From: JAQIBY01 sp963676165
GTDB lineage: Bacteria; Bacteroidota; Bacteroidia; Bacteroidales; ML635J-15
DNA: 64,000 nucleotides
Direction of reading: 5' to 3'
Assembly (NCBI GenBank): GCA_963676165.1
Contig: OY781043.1
Coordinates: 3,534,001 to 3,598,000 of the forward strand
Notes under the pieces: model-generated
Database searches by the model: none
Told to the model about the DNA's origin: nothing
Seen by the model: the letters and a program-made list of their open reading frames with translations, nothing else
Shown here: in pieces, positions 55,238 through 63,285 of the stretch
Layout of the letters: the number at the start of each line of letters is the position of its first letter
How positions within the stretch are numbered: position 1 is the first letter of the stretch
Position numbers and translations under genes: made by a program

Positions 55238-55750
55238 TGATTTTCCAGTACTGCCTATCTATCAGAAAGGACAGCTTTTGGATCAGGTATTAGTAAATTT
55301 GATAATTCAGAAGTAATATTCTCCGGCCCGTTCAGCCTGGCAGCTGGGGAATCCTTAGAACTGGAAATCCTGTTTGGTTACTTGACATACAATCATGTTG
55401 AAGATGGTTACTTATGCGATTTTCACAAGCTTGACACACTTATAAACTGGTATGAAAATGACAAAATTCCAAGCAATTACATAGCAGCCATTGAAGCTGG
55501 AAATAATGAGGTTGAAAACAGGGTAAAAGTTGATGTTTATCCAAATCCTTTTACCGATAACATTGTAATTAGTTCAGATGTGAAAATAGAGAAAATCCTT
55601 ATTTTTAATAATACAGGACAGGTAATAGCAAGCAAAACACCCCATAACAAAGTTTTCAGATATAATTTTCAGGGAGCCCCGAGGGGTGTATATTATTTAA
55701 AGATTAAGAACCTGCATGGGGTTTCTGTTAGAAAGGTGATAAAACTCTAA
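55238..55750 (+). pseudogene. Remnant of a type IX-sorted secreted protein
   Basis: A frame open from 55238 but with no ATG; the only start codons are inside. It ends with a type A T9SS sorting domain ('VDVYPNPFTDNIVISSD', 'NTGQVIAS', 'GVYYLKI', 'VRKVIKL'), and before it 'VIFSGPFSLAAGESLELEI' resembles segments from large Bacteroidota T9SS substrates. A different frame just upstream (ATG 55168 region to 55325) starts with a signal-like hydrophobic segment, so a deletion plus frameshift is likely. Evidence that the host has a type IX secretion system. Confidence 0.75.
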
Positions 55751-55920
55751 AGCCAATAATAGATGATAACAAATCATCAGAACAAAAGATATGTATAAAA
55801 CAATCATTGCAAATCAAATTTTTGTACTATTGGGAGTGTAATCTGAACTCTGTCCAGTTGTTTGTTAATGAATAATCAAAATTAATATTTTTTTCGAGAC
55901 CAATTCTTAAAAGCCCGCTT

Positions 55921-55999
55921 AAATAATTTACAGGTTCTGTCAAGGGCGGCTGAGGTACGAAGCCGTTTATATACCCTTGACAGGTTTTATAAATTATTT
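55921..55999. other. Nested hairpin inside the IS, downstream of the transposase
   Basis: Three nested inverted repeats: a 10-bp perfect outer stem (55921-55930 with 55990-55999), a 10-bp perfect middle stem (55937-55946 with 55974-55983) and a 5-bp inner stem (55947-55951 with 55961-55965). Lies between the transposase stop and the IS end. Could end transcription or shield the element from outside transcription. Confidence 0.6.
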
Positions 56000-56031
56000 T
56001 TCCTTTGCTTTTTAGAGTTGGTTCACTGTTT

Positions 56032-57255
56032 TTAGAGTTCGATTTTAAAACGACCTTCGAAGTGAATACACAGTTGTTGTACTGTTAGTGACCAGTTATG
56101 CAGAGGCTGAGTCCATTTCTTTGACACATTTTCAGTAACCAAATAGATGAGCTTAAGCAGCGCCATATCGCTGGTAAATGCACCTTTGGTTTTCGTTACT
56201 TTACGGACCTGACGATGAAAACCTTCAACAGGATTAGTCGTGTAAATCAGTTTTCTAATAGGCTCATCATATTTGAAGTAATTGGATAGTTCATTCCAGT
56301 TCTCATTCCAGGACTTAATCACAATTGGATATTTCTTACCCCAAATATCTTCCAAATTAAGCAGCTCTGTTTCAGCTCCCGACTTTGTTGCTGCTTTATA
56401 CACCTTTTTAAGATCTTTCATAAAAGGCTTCTGGTCTTTTGAGGCTACATATTTAATAGAATTCCTGATTTGATGAACAATACACTTCTGTATTTCTGCC
56501 TCTGGAAAAATGCTTAAGATGGCTTGAGAGAAGCCGGAAAGATTATCTGTACAAGCAATTAGAATATCTTTAACACCTCGACTTTTTAAATCTGTAAGGA
56601 CTGAAAGCCAGAAATTTGCACCTTCGCTTTCTGATATATACATCCCAATCAATTCTTTGCGGCCTTCTTTGTTGACGGATAAAATATTGTAAACTGCACG
56701 GGAAACCACCTTCCCTCCATCACGTACTTTATAATGCATTGCATCAAGCCACACAATCGGATAAACATCGTCTAATGGGCGATTTTGCCACTCTTTAACC
56801 TGAGGTATAACTCGATCGGTAATCTCGCTTAAAACGCTAGAAGAAACCTCCACATCATACATCTCCTCAATATAAAGGCCTATATCGCGTAGACTCATCC
56901 CTTTACCATAAAGGCCTATGATCTTGGGGGCTAAATTATCCGCTAAAACAGTTTGACGCTTTTTTATTATCTCTGGCTCAAATGTGCCATTACGATCATA
57001 AGGTGGCTCAATGGTTACCTCTCCTACATCTGTTTTAAGTGTCTTCTGCCCTTTGCCATTGCGCTTATTGCCACTTGAACGTTCGGCTGGATCCAAGTGC
57101 GCATCCATCTCTGCTTGTAAAGCACTTTCTAAAAACTCTTTAACAATAGGTTCAAAAACACCACCTTTACCGGTTAACGATTGACCTCTTTTTAACTGTT
57201 CCAAGGCTAAATCACGCATTGCTTTGTACTCAGGACTTTCTTTTCTTCTTCCCAT
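56032..57255 (-). CDS. IS256-family transposase
   Basis: 407 aa, the usual length. Transposase_mut family: the DDE triad is visible as Asp171 in 'IVWLDAMHYKVRDG', Asp237 in 'ILIACTDNLSGF' and Glu344 in 'NPVEGFHRQVRK'. 'GLYGKGMSLRDIGLYIEEMY' and 'IQKCIVHQIRNSIKYV' are further family marks. No frameshift or stop, so probably active. Confidence 0.96.
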   Translation of the reverse strand: MGRRKESPEYKAMRDLALEQLKRGQSLTGKGGVFEPIVKEFLESALQAEMDAHLDPAERSSGNKRNGKGQKTLKTDVGEVTIEPPYDRNGTFEPEIIKKRQTVLADNLAPKIIGLYGKGMSLRDIGLYIEEMYDVEVSSSVLSEITDRVIPQVKEWQNRPLDDVYPIVWLDAMHYKVRDGGKVVSRAVYNILSVNKEGRKELIGMYISESEGANFWLSVLTDLKSRGVKDILIACTDNLSGFSQAILSIFPEAEIQKCIVHQIRNSIKYVASKDQKPFMKDLKKVYKAATKSGAETELLNLEDIWGKKYPIVIKSWNENWNELSNYFKYDEPIRKLIYTTNPVEGFHRQVRKVTKTKGAFTSDMALLKLIYLVTENVSKKWTQPLHNWSLTVQQLCIHFEGRFKIEL

Positions 57256-57494
57256 AATGTTACAAAATTAATATTTGTTTGAATTATGGACAGACTTCAG
57301 AATACAGTCTCGTACTATTTGCCACCCCACCAGCCAATCAACTTAAAAACTAGTGTTAAAGTTAATAATTTTGTTTTGATTAATCCCAAGACAATGGATA
57401 TTCTTTAGCTCGCCAACAAATACAAGCTTAATTCAGGTCTTAAAACACAAACGTAATTATCTAAATAACTAACACTACAAAAACGACTCACTAT

Positions 57495-58094
57495 CTACTT
57501 GTAATGATTTTTTGACAAAAATGGAATTATGAAAATAATAAAACCAATAACTGTTAAAAATATAAACAACCAAAATATATTATTCTTGTAAAACTTTTGA
57601 TAAACTAACAATTCACCATTTCTTGAAATTCTTGGTCTTTGTTTTCCTGAGATAGTATATTCAACTCCATCGCTTGTAATATGATACATTGGATCAAGAT
57701 TAGTTAGATCAAATGTGTTTTTTCTTTTCCCGACAAACACACCTTCTTTTGTGTAACAATAATAAAAGAATTTATCCCTGACAGGGACTACTGCTACATC
57801 TCTATCTTCTGTGAAAAATAGTATAATTGCACCTCCATGGGTTTCAATATCCCAATTTCTCAGAAACTCACCATCTTTATCATAAACTTGCACAATACCA
57901 TGGTGAGAATCTCCAATATAAATGGCACCACAACTGTCAACAATAAAACTCTGAGTCCGGATTAAAATCTTTTCTCCGTTTGGCAGCTCTGTACTAGAAT
58001 AAGTACCTGTTTTAGACAGTCCAAATATTCCAATTATAAAAAATATACAACCAAAGACAACAAAAGAAAAGCCTTTTTTTGATAATGCATTCAT
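57495..58094 (-). CDS. Two-helix membrane protein with NHL-like external domain
   Basis: 199 aa. Membrane helices at both ends (about 9-27 and 170-192), between them an external domain with NHL/beta-propeller-like strands ('IVDSCGAIYIGDSHHG', 'VQVYDKDGEFLRNWD'). A similar single-blade protein is not known to me. Starts 16 bp after the 155-aa membrane gene, same operon. May be a sensor or orphan immunity protein; unknown. Confidence 0.6.
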   Translation of the reverse strand: MNALSKKGFSFVVFGCIFFIIGIFGLSKTGTYSSTELPNGEKILIRTQSFIVDSCGAIYIGDSHHGIVQVYDKDGEFLRNWDIETHGGAIILFFTEDRDVAVVPVRDKFFYYCYTKEGVFVGKRKNTFDLTNLDPMYHITSDGVEYTISGKQRPRISRNGELLVYQKFYKNNIFWLFIFLTVIGFIIFIIPFLSKNHYK

Positions 58095-58110
58095 TCTAAT
58101 TTTTTAACTT

Positions 58111-58554
58111 TTAATCTCCTATATCACTTCCACCCGAACCGTTACCTTGAACAAAATTCAACAATAAATCCCAGTTTTCTTTTCGCACTAAATAAGCAGA
58201 TTTAGCAACACCAATTAATTCTCCATTCACAGTATTTGTAAATTGCATTTCATTATCAGTAATCGCTAATTTAACTTGACGAACATTAAAAACAATATCA
58301 TCTTTATTATTATGAAAAAAACTCACTTTTAGCTCTTCGTAATTTAAAATCTTGATAACTGAAAAATACGTTTTAAAACGTTTCATCGCATTTATCATCA
58401 CTGGGATCATAATCAGTGCATATATCGTGTTTAAAATTATGAATAAATAATCATCATTAAAGGGAATAATACCCACATTAAGAACAATAAGTACCCAGAA
58501 TGCAATTGAATATCGCATGCTTAATTTCTTTTTACTAAACTCTATTTCTTTCAT
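58111..58554 (-). CDS. Two-helix membrane protein, hypothetical
   Basis: 147 aa from ATG 58554 (an upstream GTG at 58578 is in frame). Two membrane helices (about 16-33 and 38-58), then a cytoplasmic beta domain of YcxB/PH-like pattern ('EELKVSFFHNNKDDIVFNV', 'MQFTNTVNGELIGVAKSAY') and a Gly-Ser-rich end. That helix-helix-PH layout resembles YcxB-type proteins (weak). Followed at 16 bp by the NHL-like gene. Confidence 0.58.
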   Translation of the reverse strand: MKEIEFSKKKLSMRYSIAFWVLIVLNVGIIPFNDDYLFIILNTIYALIMIPVMINAMKRFKTYFSVIKILNYEELKVSFFHNNKDDIVFNVRQVKLAITDNEMQFTNTVNGELIGVAKSAYLVRKENWDLLLNFVQGNGSGGSDIGD

Positions 58555-58670
58555 GGCATATGGTTCTGTTAAAGACACGAATATAATTGCAGCCTAATTA
58601 TTCAAAACTATTGTAAAGTTAATAATTTTCGATTTAAAGTTCCTAGTTGGTGGATACAAATCCAGCAAAA

Positions 58671-58707
58671 GAAAAAACCCTCAACTCCAAAGAGCGAGGG
58701 TTTTTTC
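58671..58707 (-). terminator. Terminator after tRNA-Glu
   Basis: A perfect 12-bp inverted repeat (58671-58682 with 58696-58707), with A- and T-runs in the stem ends, begins 2 nt after the tRNA 3' end and is followed by TTTT on the minus strand. Confidence 0.85.
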
Positions 58708-58708
58708 G

Positions 58709-58780
58709 TAGTCCGTAGGGGAATCGAACCCCTGTTACCAGGATGAAAACCTGGCGTCCTAACCCCTAGACGAACGGACC
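58709..58780 (-). tRNA. tRNA-Glu (TTC anticodon)
   Basis: 72 nt cloverleaf on the minus strand: acceptor GGTCCGT with its partner, anticodon stem CAGG/CCTGG-type with loop TTTTCAT giving anticodon TTC, and T arm GGGG-TTCGATT-CCCC. CCA is not encoded. First base pair is G-U. The 3' end faces the accessory region to the left. Confidence 0.95.
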
Positions 58781-58861
58781 ATTGCGTTTCCTAATTTCTC
58801 ATTAGGGACTGCAAAGAAATATCAAAAGTTTAAATTTTGCAAATATTTTTTCACTTTTTTC

Positions 58862-58894
58862 AAAAAAAATTCCGGAATTTTTGTTCCGGAATTT
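58862..58894 (-). terminator. Terminator of yebC
   Basis: Inverted repeat 58867-58877 with 58884-58894 (11 bp), followed on the minus strand by a run of T (58869-58862). Lies 18 nt after the yebC stop. Confidence 0.88.
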
Positions 58895-58912
58895 CCATCA
58901 CTTTTTTACTAC

Positions 58913-59656
58913 TTAAGAATCAAGCGCTTCCATGAGCTCATCAGTCATCTCCATATTATGGAAAACATTTTGAACATCATCATCGTCTTCAAAAGCATCA
59001 ATCATTTTCATCACTGTTTTTGCGGAATCCACATCCACTTTATGTGTGTTGTTTGGAATACGTTGCAATTCTGCATTCTCAGGCTCAATTTCCATTTCCT
59101 CTAGTTTCGATTGCATTGCGCCAAAAGCTTCTAATGGACAATAAATCAAAAGCACTTCACCAGCTTCCTCAATTTCCTCTACTCCAGCATCAATCATTTC
59201 TAATTCAAGCTCTTCTAAATCATGATCACCTCTAGGAATTGTGAAAACCCCCTTGCGATCAAAAAGGAAACTTAAGGATCCATTCTTTCCTAAACTACCA
59301 CCATATTTTGTGTAAATCGCACGCACATTACTTACCGTACGATTATTGTTATCAGACAAACACTCCACAAATACAGCAACTCCTCCAGTTCCATATCCTT
59401 CGAAACTCATTTCCTGTAAAATGGAATCATCCGATGACGCCTTACTAATGGCACGTTCGATATTATCCTTCGGCATATTCTGCCCCTTGGCATTTTGCAC
59501 TGCGGTTCTTAAACGAGGATTCATTTCAATATCTGAACCACCCTCACGAGCTGCAATTGTTATCTCTTTTGACAAGCGAGAGAATATCTTAGAACGTTTG
59601 GCATCCAAAGCACCTTTCTTCCGCTTAATTGTCGACCATTTACTGTGTCCTGACAT
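58913..59656 (-). CDS. yebC: YebC/PmpR-family protein
   Basis: 247 aa, full length for the family. N-terminus 'SGHSKWSTIKRKKGALDAKR' and 'NMPKDNIERAISKASSDD', 'YGTGGVAVFVECLSDNNNRT' and 'NGSLSFLFDRKGVF' are diagnostic. Family members bind DNA as regulators or, in more recent work, help ribosomes through proline-rich stretches. A good -7/-33 promoter lies upstream and a terminator downstream, so it is a single-gene unit. Core gene, marking the end of the accessory region. Confidence 0.97.
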   Translation of the reverse strand: MSGHSKWSTIKRKKGALDAKRSKIFSRLSKEITIAAREGGSDIEMNPRLRTAVQNAKGQNMPKDNIERAISKASSDDSILQEMSFEGYGTGGVAVFVECLSDNNNRTVSNVRAIYTKYGGSLGKNGSLSFLFDRKGVFTIPRGDHDLEELELEMIDAGVEEIEEAGEVLLIYCPLEAFGAMQSKLEEMEIEPENAELQRIPNNTHKVDVDSAKTVMKMIDAFEDDDDVQNVFHNMEMTDELMEALDS

Positions 59657-59695
59657 ATTCTAAAATTTAGAGTTTAACTTAAGATGATAAAAGTA

Positions 59696-59727
59696 CAAAA
59701 TTACAACGAATTTCCTTAATTATTCAA
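59696..59727 (-). promoter_or_regulatory. yebC promoter
   Basis: Minus-strand -7 element TAATTTTG (59703-59696), full match to TAnnTTTG, with TTG at 59727-59725, spacer 21 nt. The yebC ATG is 39 nt beyond the element. Confidence 0.65.
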
Positions 59728-59832
59728 CACTTTTCTTTTCCAAGTATCTGATATATCCCCAAAAACAAGCATCTATGTATTTTTTTCACCTTTTATGTGG
59801 ATTTAATTCTTCTCATAATGTATTTTTGCCCT

Positions 59833-61158
59833 ATGGAAATGAAAAAACTCTATATAGAAACCTTTGGCTGTCAAATGAATATTGCAGACTCCGAAGTAGT
59901 AGCAAGCATTTTGAAAACTGAAAACTACAGCCTCACAAATAATCCAGATGAAGCTGATCTCTACCTGTTTAACACATGTGCCGTGAGAGAAAATGCTGAA
60001 AAACGTATCTGGAATAAACTTCAACATTTTAAAGGCATCAAGAAAAAAAATAAACAGCTTACTCTGGGTGTCATCGGATGCATGGCACAACATATTGGAA
60101 AAGGATTTGAAGAAACCGGCGTGGTTGACTTTGTTGCAGGTCCAGATTCCTATCGCAATATTCCTGACCTTATCAAACAATCAAAAAAAGGAAACTTTCA
60201 GTCCGATTTGAATCTTAGCCTGACAGAAACCTACGAAAACATCCTTCCAACAAGACTTCACGACTCAAAAATTAATGGATTTGTCTCCATTACTCGTGGA
60301 TGCAACAATTTTTGCTCATATTGCATTGTCCCTTACACTCGTGGAAGAGAAAGAAGTCGTCAAATTTCGGACATCATGAATGAAGTGAAAGACCTTCAAG
60401 AAAATGGATACAAGGAAATTACCCTTTTAGGACAAAATGTTAACTCCTATTTATGGGGAACCGAAAACGAACGCATCGACTTTCCAATGCTGCTTGCCAG
60501 TGTTGCAGAAGCCTTCCCTGAATTGCGTATTCGTTTCACAACATCCCATCCAAAAGATTTGTCAGACGAACTCATTCTATGCATTGCAAACCACAAAAAC
60601 ATCTGCAACCACATTCATTTACCCATACAATCGGGAAGTAACGATGTGTTAAAACGCATGAATCGAAAATACACCCGCGAATGGTATCTTAACAGGATAG
60701 AGAATATTCGAAAACACATACCTGATTGCGGCATTACAACCGATATTTTTGCAGGCTTTTGCGGCGAAACCGAAACAGACCACCAAGAAAGTCTCTCCAT
60801 TATGAAAACCGTTGGCTACGACTCAGCTTTCATGTTTAAATACTCAGAACGAGAAGGTACCTATGCAGCCAAACATTTGGATGATGATGTTCCTGAGGAT
60901 GTGAAAACTGAACGTTTGAACGAACTTATTGCTCTGCAAAATGAGCTTTCTTTAGAAAGCAACAAACAAGACGAAGGGAAAAGTTTCACCATACTTATCG
61001 AAGGGAAATCGAAACGCTCAGCCAACGAACTTTTCGGACGAACTTGTCAAAATAAAGTCGTTATTATTCCCGACAACGGGGAAAAAGTTGGGGACTTTGT
61101 TCCGGTAAAAGTCACAGGATACACATCTGCCACCCTCTTTGGAGAAAAAATTAACTAG
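59833..61158 (+). CDS. miaB: tRNA-i6A37 methylthiotransferase MiaB
   Basis: 441 aa from ATG 59833 (ATG 59839 equally possible; a GTG at 59797 is upstream of any conserved residue). N-terminal UPF0004 domain with the three cluster Cys ('ETFGCQMN', 'NTCAVREN', 'VIGCMAQH'), radical SAM motif Cys-x3-Cys-x2-Cys in 'RGCNNFCSYCIVPYTRG', and a C-terminal TRAM domain. Adds the 2-methylthio group to modified A37 of tRNAs reading UNN codons. 'LPIQSGSNDVLKRMNRKYT' confirms MiaB rather than MtaB or RimO. The next gene starts 2 bp after it. Confidence 0.96.
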   Translation: MEMKKLYIETFGCQMNIADSEVVASILKTENYSLTNNPDEADLYLFNTCAVRENAEKRIWNKLQHFKGIKKKNKQLTLGVIGCMAQHIGKGFEETGVVDFVAGPDSYRNIPDLIKQSKKGNFQSDLNLSLTETYENILPTRLHDSKINGFVSITRGCNNFCSYCIVPYTRGRERSRQISDIMNEVKDLQENGYKEITLLGQNVNSYLWGTENERIDFPMLLASVAEAFPELRIRFTTSHPKDLSDELILCIANHKNICNHIHLPIQSGSNDVLKRMNRKYTREWYLNRIENIRKHIPDCGITTDIFAGFCGETETDHQESLSIMKTVGYDSAFMFKYSEREGTYAAKHLDDDVPEDVKTERLNELIALQNELSLESNKQDEGKSFTILIEGKSKRSANELFGRTCQNKVVIIPDNGEKVGDFVPVKVTGYTSATLFGEKIN

Positions 61159-61160
61159 CT

Positions 61161-61502
61161 ATGAACGAAAAAATCAATGAATTTCGCGATTACAGAAAAC
61201 GGATGAATAACAAAATTCTTGAGAAAGATAATTTAGTCATAAAACGCATTTTTAATCTGGATACAAACACCTACAAAACCGGAGCGCTGAATCTTAAAAC
61301 CAAAGAACTGATAGGCTTAAGCACCTCTCTGGTTCTGCGCTGCGACGATTGCGTAAAATATCATCTCGAACAATGTGCAGAGCTAAAACTCAGTACTGAT
61401 GAGGTAATGGAAACCATGTCTGTCGCAAATCTTGTTGGTGGAACCATTGTTATTCCTCACTTGCGTCGCGCTGTAGAATATTGGGATATACTTCACGACT
61501 AA
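61161..61502 (+). CDS. AhpD-like carboxymuconolactone decarboxylase-family protein
   Basis: 113 aa, the usual size. 'KTKELIGLSTSLVLRCDDCV' with Cys-x2-Cys followed by Tyr-His is the AhpD-like active site of the CMD family. Members act as disulfide reductases in peroxide defence or as decarboxylases; the CxxC-xx-H form points to redox activity. Starts 2 bp after miaB, so co-transcribed. Confidence 0.9.
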   Translation: MNEKINEFRDYRKRMNNKILEKDNLVIKRIFNLDTNTYKTGALNLKTKELIGLSTSLVLRCDDCVKYHLEQCAELKLSTDEVMETMSVANLVGGTIVIPHLRRAVEYWDILHD

Positions 61503-61535
61503 TCATTTCCCAATCACTAAATTTTGGATTAATTC

Positions 61536-61565
61536 TTGCTTTAATGCTGATTATTATTAAATTTG
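61536..61565 (+). promoter_or_regulatory. Promoter of the 263-aa gene
   Basis: TTG at 61536-61538 and a full -7 match TAAATTTG at 61558-61565, spacer 19 nt; ATG at 61592. Confidence 0.6.
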
Positions 61566-61591
61566 TTACAAACTAGCAATTCCATTTTGTT

Positions 61592-62383
61592 ATGAAAAAA
61601 GTCGTATTTACCCTTCTTTCCTTATTAATTGTTGCCATAGGTTTTGCAACAGAACTAAAAATGACAGGCATTTACCATGGTAAAAATCTTTTTGTTCAGA
61701 ATTCCCTTCTCAACGATAAAGAAGGTCTGTTCTGCATTACAAATGTAACGGTTAATGGAGAAAATATTCCTGATGAAATTCGTTCCTCAGCATTTGTAAT
61801 CTCTCTTGACAGAATGGACATTGAACTGGGTGAAAACATTACAATTATTTTTACTCATGAAAGCAATTGCGCTCCTTTAATCATCAACCCAGAAGTTTTA
61901 AAACCTCTCAGCACGTACGAATTGGTAGGATACAAACTTCAAGATGGATTTCTTGCCTTTGAAACAACACGAGAAGCTAGCCGACTCATGTTTTATGTGG
62001 AAGAATTTCGCTGGGGCAAATGGGTACAAATCGATGAGTTTGAAGGCATCGGTGGACCAGAAAACAACGATTACAGGGTGAAAATTTACCCTCATAATGG
62101 CATGAATATATATCGCCTAAAACAAATTGATCATCTCGACAGAATTTCATATTCAGATACCTTAAAGCTACATCTCGAAATTGATGAAGTCAAACTGCTC
62201 ACCAAAAAGCGGGCGAAAGACAAAATTGAATTCTCTGCCGAAACCTTGTACGAACTGTACAATGAATTTGGCGAACGAATTCGTTTTGGGGGAGGAGCAA
62301 TTATCGATGTTGTCGGATTAAAAGATGGCATGTATTACCTCAGCTGGGACGATAAAGTTGCAGAAATTGAAATTAAGAATTAA
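61592..62383 (+). CDS. Exported hypothetical protein, Bacteroidota-type
   Basis: 263 aa. Signal peptide (cleavage near residue 19). 'LKMTGIYHGKNLFVQNSL' at the mature N-terminus, then beta-rich domains with 'YRLKQIDHLDRISYSD' and a terminal 'LKDGMYYLSWDDKVAEIEI'. The last stretch resembles a sorting-domain ending (G-x-Y-x-L ... V), but the typical 'YPNP' start is absent. I have seen similar proteins across Bacteroidota without assigned role. Own promoter; monocistronic. Confidence 0.75.
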   Translation: MKKVVFTLLSLLIVAIGFATELKMTGIYHGKNLFVQNSLLNDKEGLFCITNVTVNGENIPDEIRSSAFVISLDRMDIELGENITIIFTHESNCAPLIINPEVLKPLSTYELVGYKLQDGFLAFETTREASRLMFYVEEFRWGKWVQIDEFEGIGGPENNDYRVKIYPHNGMNIYRLKQIDHLDRISYSDTLKLHLEIDEVKLLTKKRAKDKIEFSAETLYELYNEFGERIRFGGGAIIDVVGLKDGMYYLSWDDKVAEIEIKN

Positions 62384-62851
62384 AGATTCTTTGTTTCCCC
62401 CAAAAGCAACTCAATCGCTCATCTCTACCTTTACCTATATGGCTATCTCTGATCAAGCAAAAAATTGCAAATCTAAACCTCAAGGATTTATCCTAGCAGA
62501 TTTAGCATATAAAATCTCGTGTGTGTTTGGCATGAATTTTTGCTTTTTCTTAGTCATTTTTACCACCGTAAAAATCTAATCAACACAATTTACTGCTTGT
62601 CACTTTTGTATGAGAGTTTAGGTGATCTGATAGCAAAATAAAAATCATTAATTTGTACTTAATTAATTGGAAAACTACTGTAATTTTTTGTTTAAGAATA
62701 TCACACTTATTTTTCACCAGTGCAGAAAAGGAATTTATTCGGCATTTTACGGAAGGCATCACCGATTGGCAACGCACACGGTCTAATACCAGAAGGCTAG
62801 AATACACACCTTATAACGCAGTATCCATAGTACGAAGCTTTAGACTACTAT

Positions 62852-63053
62852 AAAAATCCTTCAGCCAGACACGAACTCTGGCGCCTTCGTGGATTTTTCG
62901 TTATTAATCGAGGTGTGTTTGGAGTTTTTAGAGCCGCGACCCGCAGGTACGAGGAGATTCGCGGGTCACGGAAAACATATCCGATTAATAGAAAAATGCG
63001 GGTCAGCGCTAGATTTTCTTTGCTAGCTTTCTTTCATCGGAAAGAAAGCGCTG
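62852..63053. ncRNA. Candidate structured RNA or folded repeat element
   Basis: Several strong inverted repeats in 200 bp: 62852-62859 with 62891-62898 (8 bp perfect); 62893-62910 with 62982-62997 (16 bp with a 2-nt bulge); inside it 62934-62944 with 62961-62971 (10 of 11); then 63026-63035 with 63040-63049 (10 bp perfect, 4-nt loop) or, alternatively, 63004-63010 with 63047-63053 (7 bp). Stems share bases, so alternative folds exist. The block is clearly more GC-rich than its surroundings. Strand and function are unknown; it could equally be a small mobile repeat. Confidence 0.5.
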
Positions 63054-63240
63054 TAAGAACAATTATCCTTTCGTGGAAACGGTATTTATTAATCTAACGA
63101 CGTGCCAAAATAAATTGAGTGACCTAGTGTCGAAAACATAGGTTTTAGATGGAATATACTATGGAGTAATAAACTATTAACCTGACCTTTAGATCGGAAT
63201 TTAAAGCGAACAAAATTATACATGTTTTTGGGATGAATTT

Positions 63241-63271
63241 TTGCTCGATCCGCTTTCTCACTGTATATTTG
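63241..63271 (+). promoter_or_regulatory. Promoter of the LuxE-like gene
   Basis: TTG 63241-63243, 20-nt spacer, full -7 element TATATTTG at 63264-63271; ATG at 63286. Confidence 0.7.
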
Positions 63272-63285
63272 CAAAAACTTACAGT

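Larger units (their letters stand above)
55832..57311 (-). mobile_element. IS256-family insertion sequence, complete
   Basis: 1480 bp. Terminal inverted repeats of 25 bp (55832-55856 and 57287-57311) match at 21 positions. The element is flanked by a perfect 8-bp direct repeat GTACTATT (55824-55831 and 57312-57319), the usual target-site duplication size of IS256. Contains one intact transposase and a strong internal hairpin. Apparently recent and functional; no neighbouring gene is broken. Confidence 0.92.
62384..63285. other. Gene-free stretch with structured element
   Basis: About 900 bp without a credible gene. Short frames here lack signals, family resemblance or start context. The left part (62384-62850) shows nothing I recognise; the part 62852-63053 is strongly structured (separate entry); the right part holds the promoter of the last gene. 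Confidence 0.6.

Noticed and set aside
59803..60180. Minus-strand frame of 125 aa
   Set aside because: Lies antisense to the conserved N-terminus of miaB, with no signals of its own.
61592..62383. T9SS sorting domain at the end of the 263-aa protein
   Set aside because: Only the last strand resembles one; the 'YPNP' opening and normal length are missing.
62325..62579. 84-aa frame overlapping the end of the 263-aa gene
   Set aside because: Overlaps a well-supported gene by 59 bp in another frame, has no promoter and no recognisable feature.
62915..63097. 60-aa frame in the structured stretch
   Set aside because: Coincides with the stems and has Arg-rich composition expected from the local base bias; the RNA or repeat reading explains the sequence better.
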